Shown here: one piece after another, positions 58,320 to 64,000 of the stretch | Numbering within the stretch: the stretch's first letter is position 1 | Layout of the letters: each line of letters begins with the position of its first letter | DNA from: Kocuria palustris | GTDB taxonomy: Bacteria > Actinomycetota > Actinomycetes > Actinomycetales > Micrococcaceae | Direction of reading: 5' to 3' | Assembly: GCF_007666205.1 (NCBI RefSeq) | Contig: NZ_VDOR01000009.1 | Span: 50,038-114,037 of the forward strand | DNA length: 64,000 nucleotides | Program-made: the position numbers and the translations under genes | Notes under the pieces: model-generated | The model's database searches: none | What the model saw: the letters and a program-made list of their open reading frames with translations, nothing else | What the model was told of the DNA's origin: nothing

Positions 58320-59087
58320 GTGCCGGAGACCACACGCAGCGCCGGCGGCCCGCTGGACCCCCGGCTGCTCGAGATCCTGCACCGCCCGGCCCCCGAGGTC
58401 GCGCCGCTGCTGCTCGGGGCGCGGCTGAGCTCCGTGACGCCTGAGGGCACGGTCACCGTGCGGCTCAGCGAGATCGAGGCCTACGGCGGCCAGGCCGGCA
58501 GCGACCTGCCGGACCCCGGAGCGCACACGTACAACGGGCGCACCGCCCGCAACGCCTCGATGTTCGGCCCGCCGGGGCACGCGTACGTGTACTTCACCTA
58601 CGGCCTGCACCACGCGATCAACCTGGTCTGCCGGCCCGAGGGGGAGCCCGGGGGGTGCCTGCTGCGCTCCGGCGAGGTCGTCGAGGGCGTCGAGATCGCC
58701 GTCCGCCGCCGATCCGCGCGGCGGTCCACGGCGCCCTCCGAGGCCTCCCTGGCCCGCGGGCCGGGCAACATGGCCCAGGCCCTGGGCCTGGGGCTCGACG
58801 ACGACGGCGCCCCCCTCGGGTCGCCCCGAGCCGCGGCACCGGACGCCTCGTCCTCCGGAGCCGCGGCTCCGGAACCCGCCGGCAGTGCACGGCGGCTGCT
58901 GCTCGAGCTCGGGACGCCGCCGGAGTCGGTGGTCACCACGGCGCGCACCGGGGTCTCGGGCGAGGGCGGCACCGACCGGTTCCCGTGGCGCTTCGCGATC
59001 CCCGGGGATCCGACGGTCTCCCCGTACCGCAGGGCCTCGCCCAAGAAGCGCCGCACGCGCGGCCGGGACACTACGATGGGCGCGTGA
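58320..59087 (+). CDS. DNA-3-methyladenine glycosylase (Mpg/AAG family)
   Basis: The 255-residue base-excision enzyme removes alkylated purines. Motifs: VRLSEIEAYGG near 49-59 with the catalytic glutamate, DPGAHTYNGRTARNASMFGPP near 65-85 (read as HTYNGRTARNASMFGPPG), HAYVYFTYGLHHAINLVC near 88-105, and ARGPGNMAQALGL near 142. An Ala/Ser/Pro-rich insertion near 165-190 and a basic tail are unusual for the family. The GTG begins 7 bp after argH, so readthrough from argH is likely. The stop overlaps apt (GTGA), and the apt -10 box lies within its last codons. Confidence 0.9.
   Translation: MPETTRSAGGPLDPRLLEILHRPAPEVAPLLLGARLSSVTPEGTVTVRLSEIEAYGGQAGSDLPDPGAHTYNGRTARNASMFGPPGHAYVYFTYGLHHAINLVCRPEGEPGGCLLRSGEVVEGVEIAVRRRSARRSTAPSEASLARGPGNMAQALGLGLDDDGAPLGSPRAAAPDASSSGAAAPEPAGSARRLLLELGTPPESVVTTARTGVSGEGGTDRFPWRFAIPGDPTVSPYRRASPKKRRTRGRDTTMGA
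59072..59077 (+). promoter_or_regulatory. apt -10 box, leaderless layout
   Basis: TACGAT inside the end of the glycosylase gene ends 6 nt before the apt GTG; no ribosome site. Confidence 0.5.
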
Positions 59088-59647
59088 CTCAGCGCAGCCC
59101 CGCCCCCGTGCCCGACTCCCGACCCGAATCGGTCGAGGAGATGATCGACCGGCTGTGCGTCAAGATCCCGGACCACCCCGAGCCCGGGGTGCTCTTCCGC
59201 GATCTGACCCCGCTGTTCGCCGACGGCCCCGCCTTCGCGCGCGCCGTCGACGCCCTGGCGGAGGTGTTCAGCGGGCAGTTCGAGTACGTGGCCGGCATCG
59301 AGGCGCGCGGATTCCTGCTCGCGGGCGCCGTCTCGCGGGCCACCGGGGCCGGGGTCATCCCCGTCCGCAAGGAGGGCAAGCTGCCCCGCGAGACGTACCG
59401 CGAGAGCTACCAGCTCGAGTACGGCTCCGCGGTCCTCGAGATCCACACCGACGACGTCCCCCGCGGCTCCCGCGTGCTCGTCGTCGACGACATCCTCGCG
59501 ACCGGCGGCACCCTGGAGGCCAGCGCGAGGCTGCTGCACCGCGCCGGGCTGCACATCGCGGGCTTCGGGCTGCTCATGGAGCTCACGGAGCTGCGCGGCC
59601 GGGCGCGCCTGGGCGGGCACCGCGCCCGCGCGCTGTACCGGGTGTGA
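59084..59647 (+). CDS. apt: Adenine phosphoribosyltransferase
   Basis: The 187-residue purine-salvage enzyme converts adenine and PRPP to AMP. The PRPP loop RVLVVDDILATGGTLEA lies near residues 130-146; the N-terminal PDHPEPGVLFRDLTPLF (near 24-40) and GIEARGFLLAGAV are characteristic of Apt, as against other PRTases. The polar first 15 residues are an extension. The GTG overlaps the glycosylase stop, yet a -10 box 6 nt upstream suggests an additional leaderless transcript. Two short hairpins (59660-59674 and 59676-59690) follow the stop and may terminate it. Confidence 0.94.
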   Translation: MTQRSPAPVPDSRPESVEEMIDRLCVKIPDHPEPGVLFRDLTPLFADGPAFARAVDALAEVFSGQFEYVAGIEARGFLLAGAVSRATGAGVIPVRKEGKLPRETYRESYQLEYGSAVLEIHTDDVPRGSRVLVVDDILATGGTLEASARLLHRAGLHIAGFGLLMELTELRGRARLGGHRARALYRV

Positions 59648-59718
59648 GCCGCCGTCCGATCTGCTGAGAGCAGAAGGCCCGTCCCGGGCCGGCAACCTCC
59701 CGTTCACACGCGGAGGAC

Positions 59719-59724
59719 TAGGAT
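59719..59724 (+). promoter_or_regulatory. Candidate -10 box of the helicase gene
   Basis: TAGGAT lies 60 bp before the ATG at 59785. No clear -35. The leader would be about 54 nt. Confidence 0.4.
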
Positions 59725-59784
59725 GTCTGGTCCCCTGATCCGGGCTGATCGGGGCGATGCGGACGTTTCGAGGAGCACGAGCAC

Positions 59785-62124
59785 ATGACGGATGTCGCCG
59801 GCAGCACCAGCACCCAGTCGGGATCGCCCGATGACCGCGGCGAGGACCGGGACGCCTCCCGGGCCGCGCTCGAGCGGCAGCTGGCCGTCGAGCAGGCCTA
59901 CGTCGGGCGGCTCTACGAGCGTCTGGATGCGCTGCGCGAGGAGAAGGCCGCCGAGCTGGACCGCGTGCGCCGATCGGACGCCGGCGGCGGGCACCAGTCC
60001 CGGTCCGAGCGCGATGCCTTCGCCACGCACTACGAGGACCGCCTGGCGCAGCTGGAGGCCGTCGACCAGCGGCTGGTCTTCGGCCGGATCGACACCGCGG
60101 ACGAGGGAGAGGCCGCGACCCGCTACATCGGGCGGATCGGGCTGGCCACGGAGGACCATCAGCGGCTGCTCGTCGACTGGCGGGCCCGCGAGGCGGCCGC
60201 CTTCTACCAGGCCACCGGCCGCAGCCGGATGGGCGTCCGGCGTCGTCGGCACCTGATCCTCGACGGGCGCGACGTCTCGGCGATCGAGGACGACGTCCTG
60301 GACCCCGAGCTGCTCGACGACGAGAGCGTGCTCCAGGGAGAGGGCGCTCTGCTCGCGGCGCTGAACTCCAAGCGGACCGGGCGCATGACCGACATCGTCG
60401 CCACGATCCAGGGGGAGCAGGACCGCATCATCCGCGCGCCCCTGCAGGGCGTGCGGGTGGTCCAGGGCGGGCCCGGCACCGGCAAGACGGCCGTGGCGCT
60501 GCATCGCGCGGCGTTCCTGCTCTACGAGCACCGGGAGCGGCTGCGCCGCTCGGGGGTGCTGATCGTCGGGCCGTCGTCGTCGTTCCTGTGGTACATCGAC
60601 CGCGTCCTCCCGTCTCTCGGGGAGACCGGCGTCGTCATGTCCTCGCTGGCCGATCTGTACCCGGGCGTGCACGGCGTGCCCGAGCGCAGCCGGGAGGCGG
60701 CGCGGCTGAAGGCCGGGCTCGAGATGGTCGACGTCATCAAGCGGGCGGTCCGGGACCGGCAGAAGCTGCCCGCGCAGGACCAGGTCCTGGAGGTCGACTC
60801 CCACCGCGTGGTCCTCACGCGCTCGCTCGTGCGCCGGGCGCGGGAGAAGGCTCGAGGCACGGGCAAGCCTCACAACGAGGCCCGCACGACCTTCCTCAAG
60901 ATCATCCTGCGGGAGCTGGCGGAGAAGCTCGGCGAGGAGCTGAACGAGCGTTCCGGCAACGTGATCGACCGTTCGTACCTGATCGAGGACCTGCGGCAGG
61001 CGCCCGCGGTGCGCCGCGCGGTCAACCTGCTGTGGCTGCCGATCTCCGCCGAGACGCTCGTGCGGCAGCTGTTCGCCAAGCGGCACTACCTGGACTCCGC
61101 GTTCCGGCACCTGAGCCCGGAGCAGCGGGACCTGCTCGCACGGGACCGGGACGCGCCGCTGACGGTCTCCGACGTCCCGCTGCTCGACGAGGCGGCCGAG
61201 CGCCTGGGCACGCTCGAGGACGCCGGCGTGCGCATCCGCACCGGCGAGGCGGAGCGCGCCAAGGCCACCGAGATGGCCGAGAAGGCGCTGTACAACATGA
61301 GCCAGGCCCTCGAGGACGTCGGCGTCGACGGCGTCGTCAGCGCCCAGGACCTCACCGATTTCAACGAGGAGCACGTGCATCGCATGACGGCCGCCGAGGC
61401 CGCGACCGCGGATCGCACCTGGGCCTACGGCCACGTCGTCGTCGACGAGGCGCAGGAGCTGACCCCCATGCAGTGGCGGGTGCTGATGCGCCGGTGCCCC
61501 ATGAAGTCGTTCACCGTCGTCGGCGACATCGCGCAGGCGGGCTCGGCGTCCGCGGCCACGTCCTGGGCCGATGCGCTCGCGCCCTTCGTGGGCGATCGGT
61601 TCTCCCTCGAGGAGCTCACGGTCAACTACCGCACGCCCGAGTCGGTCGCCTCGGTGGCCGCAGCCGTCGCCCGGGCCGCCGGCCAGGACGTCGCGGCTCC
61701 CCGGGCCGTGCGCGAGGGCGAGCCCCCGATCATCGACGAGCTGCCCGCCGAAGCCGGCCAGGAGCAGCTGCTCGCGGCGATCGAGCGGCAGCTCGGGGAG
61801 GAGCTGGAGGTCGTGCACGGCGGGCTGGTCGCCGTGATCGCACCCGAGGATCGGGTCAGGGCCGTGGGGCAGCGGCTCGCCCGGCGCTTCCCCGGGCGGG
61901 TGGGCGCCGGCGTGCGCCGCCTCGAGCACCAGATCGTCGTGCTCTCCACGTGGGATGCCAAGGGACTCGAGTTCGACTCGGTCGTCCTGGTGCAGCCGCA
62001 GGAGATCATCGACGAGTACGACGGCGTCGGCTCGCTCTATGTGGCCATGACCCGCCCCACCCAGCGCCTGCGCACCGTCTCGGCCGGACCGCTGCCCGCA
62101 GGCTTCGACGGCGTCCGCGCCTGA
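59785..62124 (+). CDS. HelD-like UvrD/Rep-family helicase
   Basis: The 779-residue product has an N-terminal coiled coil (ALERQLAVEQAYVGRLYERL near 28-47, continuing to about 70), Walker A GGPGTGKTAVALHRA near 229-243, VVVDEAQELTPMQWRVLM near 550-567, VVGDIAQAGSA and the C-terminal VAMTRPTQRL. An N-terminal helical arm with a split UvrD motor is the layout of HelD, an ATPase that detaches RNA polymerase from nucleic acid. Rifampicin-resistance HelR proteins belong to the same family and cannot be excluded. It lies between apt and tyrS, just before an rRNA operon. Confidence 0.85.
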   Translation: MTDVAGSTSTQSGSPDDRGEDRDASRAALERQLAVEQAYVGRLYERLDALREEKAAELDRVRRSDAGGGHQSRSERDAFATHYEDRLAQLEAVDQRLVFGRIDTADEGEAATRYIGRIGLATEDHQRLLVDWRAREAAAFYQATGRSRMGVRRRRHLILDGRDVSAIEDDVLDPELLDDESVLQGEGALLAALNSKRTGRMTDIVATIQGEQDRIIRAPLQGVRVVQGGPGTGKTAVALHRAAFLLYEHRERLRRSGVLIVGPSSSFLWYIDRVLPSLGETGVVMSSLADLYPGVHGVPERSREAARLKAGLEMVDVIKRAVRDRQKLPAQDQVLEVDSHRVVLTRSLVRRAREKARGTGKPHNEARTTFLKIILRELAEKLGEELNERSGNVIDRSYLIEDLRQAPAVRRAVNLLWLPISAETLVRQLFAKRHYLDSAFRHLSPEQRDLLARDRDAPLTVSDVPLLDEAAERLGTLEDAGVRIRTGEAERAKATEMAEKALYNMSQALEDVGVDGVVSAQDLTDFNEEHVHRMTAAEAATADRTWAYGHVVVDEAQELTPMQWRVLMRRCPMKSFTVVGDIAQAGSASAATSWADALAPFVGDRFSLEELTVNYRTPESVASVAAAVARAAGQDVAAPRAVREGEPPIIDELPAEAGQEQLLAAIERQLGEELEVVHGGLVAVIAPEDRVRAVGQRLARRFPGRVGAGVRRLEHQIVVLSTWDAKGLEFDSVVLVQPQEIIDEYDGVGSLYVAMTRPTQRLRTVSAGPLPAGFDGVRA

Positions 62125-62148
62125 CCGGACCCACCGCTCCCTCACTGA

Positions 62149-62154
62149 TAGGTT
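62149..62154 (+). promoter_or_regulatory. tyrS -10 box, leaderless layout
   Basis: TAGGTT (context TGATAGGTT) ends 7 nt before the tyrS GTG. There is no ribosome site and no room for a T-box leader. Confidence 0.5.
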
Positions 62155-62161
62155 TCCCCAC

Positions 62162-63481
62162 GTGACCACGACCCCCACGGCGATCGATCTCGCAGCGCAG
62201 CACAACGACCCCGCGTTCCCCGGCATCTGGCAGGAGCTGAACTGGCGGGGCCTCGTGCACGTGTCCACGGACGAGGCGGCCCTCGAGGAGCTGCTCAACG
62301 GGGAGCCGATCACCTATTACTGCGGCTTCGATCCCACCGCGGCGTCGCTGCACCTGGGGCACCTGGTCCAGCTGCTCACGCTGCGCCGGCTCCAGCTCGC
62401 CGGCCACCGGCCGCTGGGGCTCGTCGGGGGATCGACCGGTCTGATCGGGGATCCCCGCCAGACCTCCGAGCGAGTGCTGAACTCCCGCGAGGTCGTCGAC
62501 GAATGGGTCGAGCGGCTGCGCGGTCAGATCGAGCGCTTCCTGTCCTTCGAGGGCGACAACGCCGCGCGCATGGTCAACAACATGGACTGGACCGGCGGGC
62601 TGTCGGCCATCGACTTCCTGCGCGATGTCGGCAAGCACTTCCGCGTGGGCACCATGATCAAGAAGGAGATCGTGGCCAAGCGCCTGAACTCCGAGGAGGG
62701 CATCTCCTACACCGAGTTCAGCTACCAGATCCTGCAGGGCATGGACTTCCTGAACCTGCACCGCGACTACGGCTGCATGCTGCAGACCGGCGGGTCCGAT
62801 CAGTGGGGCAACCTCACCTCCGGGACCGAGCTGGTGCGCAAGGTGGAGGGCGCCTCGGTGCAGGCCATCGGGACTCCGCTGATCACCAACTCCGACGGCA
62901 CCAAGTTCGGCAAGTCCGAGGGCAATGCCATCTGGCTCGATCCGGAGCTCACCTCGCCGTACGCGTTCTACCAGTTCTGGCTCAACACGGCCGATGCCGA
63001 TGTGATCGACCGGCTCAAGGTCTTCACGTTCCGGACCAGCGAGGAGATCGCCGAGCTCGAGCGGCGCGTCGCCGAGGAGCCGTTCCGCCGCGCGGCCCAG
63101 AAGCAGCTCGCCTGGGACGTCACCGTCCTGGTCCACGGGACCCAGGCCACCGAGCAGGCGATCGCCGCCTCCGAGGCCGTCTTCGGCAAGGGGGATCTGA
63201 GCGCGCTCGACCGGCAGACTCTCGCTGCCGTGATCGGGGAGCTGCCGTCGGCCGCGGTGGGAGCCGAGGATCGCTCGATCATCGACCTGCTCGTGGCCAC
63301 GGGGCTGTCGACCACGCGGTCCGAGGCGCGGCGGACGCTCCAGGAGGGCGGGGTGTCGGTCAACAACCGCAGGATCCAGGGCGTCGACGCGCAGCTCGTG
63401 GACGACATGCTGCTGCACGGCGCCTACGCACTGCTCAAGCGCGGCAAGAAGAACATGGCCGGCGTGGTCGTCGACGGCTGA
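62162..63481 (+). CDS. tyrS: Tyrosine-tRNA ligase
   Basis: The 439-residue class I synthetase charges tRNA-Tyr. The HIGH motif appears as HLGH in DPTAASLHLGHLVQL near residues 56-70; the KMSKS loop as KFGKS at 248-252. NMDWTGGLSAIDFLRDVGKH and GGSDQWGNL are TyrRS-specific. A C-terminal S4 domain (RSEARRTLQEGGVSVNNRRI near 380-399) binds the tRNA long arm. The GTG start follows a -10 box by 7 nt. It is the last protein gene before the rRNA operon. Confidence 0.97.
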   Translation: MTTTPTAIDLAAQHNDPAFPGIWQELNWRGLVHVSTDEAALEELLNGEPITYYCGFDPTAASLHLGHLVQLLTLRRLQLAGHRPLGLVGGSTGLIGDPRQTSERVLNSREVVDEWVERLRGQIERFLSFEGDNAARMVNNMDWTGGLSAIDFLRDVGKHFRVGTMIKKEIVAKRLNSEEGISYTEFSYQILQGMDFLNLHRDYGCMLQTGGSDQWGNLTSGTELVRKVEGASVQAIGTPLITNSDGTKFGKSEGNAIWLDPELTSPYAFYQFWLNTADADVIDRLKVFTFRTSEEIAELERRVAEEPFRRAAQKQLAWDVTVLVHGTQATEQAIAASEAVFGKGDLSALDRQTLAAVIGELPSAAVGAEDRSIIDLLVATGLSTTRSEARRTLQEGGVSVNNRRIQGVDAQLVDDMLLHGAYALLKRGKKNMAGVVVDG

Positions 63482-63531
63482 ACGACCGGCAGCGCTCCGC
63501 CGGAGGTGTGGACCGGCGGCTGCCGCGCGGC

Positions 63532-63599
63532 CACCATGCGGTGCCGACGGCACGCGACCACGGCCCCGGGTTCCATGACCCGGGGCCGTCCGCATGGTG
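63532..63599 (+). terminator. tyrS terminator with branched fold
   Basis: An outer stem CACCATGCG (63532-63540)/CGCATGGTG (63591-63599) encloses GTGCC-GAC-GGCAC (63541-63553) and a perfect 12-bp hairpin ACGGCCCCGGGT/ACCCGGGGCCGT (63560-63571, 63578-63589). This makes a three-way junction that insulates tyrS from the rRNA promoters. Confidence 0.65.
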
Positions 63600-63677
63600 C
63601 GGGACCGCTCGCCCGCCGGCAGGATCGGCCGCAGCGGCGGCATCGCGGTGAGTCGGACCACAAACGACTCCAGCGGT

Positions 63678-63706
63678 TTGCGCGGGACCGGGACCGTGTG
63701 TAGTGT
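63678..63706 (+). promoter_or_regulatory. rRNA operon promoter P1
   Basis: TTGCGC (63678-63683) and TAGTGT (63701-63706) are 17 bp apart, followed by a 16S-type leader. Confidence 0.6.
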
Positions 63707-63822
63707 TCCTTCTCGTCGCTCCGGCAGTCCGGACGACACCGAACGGCCGAGAGGCGCTCGGGGTCGGACTGCAAGCAACACGCCGGAAGGCAACCGAAGG
63801 TTCACCCGCTGGAGACAGCGAG

Positions 63823-63851
63823 TTGACCGGGAGGGGCCGGAACGGTAACGT
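63823..63851 (+). promoter_or_regulatory. rRNA operon promoter P2
   Basis: TTGACC (63823-63828) and TAACGT (63846-63851) are 17 bp apart in the context GGAACGGTAACGTTGCGG, resembling rRNA promoters of related actinobacteria. It lies 145 bp downstream of P1. Confidence 0.7.
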
Positions 63852-63857
63852 TGCGGA

Positions 63858-64000
63858 GTGCTTCGGGCGGAAAGGCGAACCGAGCTGCGGTTGCAGCGGG
63901 GGAGCGGCCCGAGCAGGACGATCTGATCTTCGCTGGCCCTGTGGTGGGGTCGGGTTGGTCGTCTGTTGTTTGAGAACTCGATAGTGTGCCAAGTTTGCTG
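63858..64000 (+). other. rRNA operon 5' leader (16S precursor), cut by the window end
   Basis: The segment ends with TTTGAGAACTCGATAGTGTG and CCAAGTTT, the processing/antitermination-type sequence that usually lies upstream of 16S in Micrococcales. The conserved 16S start is not reached. No protein gene is supported in 63482-64000. Confidence 0.7.

Noticed and set aside
63858..64000. Start of 16S rRNA inside the window
   Set aside because: The conserved 5' end of 16S is not present; only the upstream leader sequence is seen.

Overview
The window reads as a chromosomal segment of a very high-GC actinobacterium, most likely Micrococcaceae (Kocuria/Rothia/Arthrobacter-like). The evidence is protein similarity as I recognise it, the gene order (truB-ribF-rpsO-pnp, recA-recX-miaB-miaA-dapF, lexA divergent from a LysM gene, infC-rpmI-rplT, pheST, argCJBDFR...argGH, tyrS ahead of an rRNA operon), many GTG starts and several promoters that place a TANNNT box 6-7 nt before the start codon. 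I see no insertion sequence, prophage, CRISPR array, tRNA or obvious transferred island. This is core genome.

Layout: 1-3015 holds the truB tail, two unknown membrane proteins, a GNAT acetyltransferase and ribF. 3064-4057 holds a G/C homopolymer tract and a leftward aldo/keto reductase. 4335-13233 is RNA metabolism and lysine synthesis: rpsO, pnp with a structured leader, an M16 peptidase, dapB, a membrane/TPR-like gene, dapA and RNase J. 13382-18599 is ftsK, pgsA, cinA, a ClgR-type regulator and a DUF3046 gene. 19008-24838 is recA, recX, miaB, miaA and dapF. 24966-31694 holds a leftward methyltransferase, hflX, a DinG-like helicase, leftward lexA and the divergent LysM/YneA-ChiZ-like division inhibitor. 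31750-36454 is a partial histidine cluster (hisC, hisB, hisH, a 55-aa membrane protein, hisA/priA, an SseB-domain gene). 36494-40915 is a leftward DUF1844 gene, then infC-rpmI-rplT, a SpoU methyltransferase and a Nudix hydrolase. 41010-45547 is pheS-pheT and an unknown membrane protein. 45696-58313 is a leftward quinone oxidoreductase and the arginine regulon, interrupted between argR and argG by an acyl-CoA ligase and an ankyrin-repeat gene. 58320-63481 is a 3-methyladenine glycosylase, apt, a HelD-like helicase and tyrS. 63482-64000 holds a structured terminator, tandem rRNA promoters and the 16S leader; 16S itself starts beyond the window.

How it works together: argC-J-B-D-F-R and argG-H cover ornithine, citrulline and arginine synthesis, with ArgR encoded in the first operon and paired ArgR-like boxes at both argC and argG. 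The SOS circuit is represented by lexA, recA, recX and the division inhibitor, with LexA-like boxes at recA and between lexA and the LysM gene. dapA, dapB and dapF supply diaminopimelate/lysine. Many adjacent genes overlap by 4 bp (ATGA/GTGA), implying translational coupling.

No wholly new multi-gene system is evident. The most unusual items are an IF3 with about 200 extra C-terminal low-complexity residues and an AUC start, the 21-G tract after ribF, a long inverted repeat before argH, a 17-bp sequence shared by the recA and lexA upstream regions, and a palindrome abutting a perfect LexA box.
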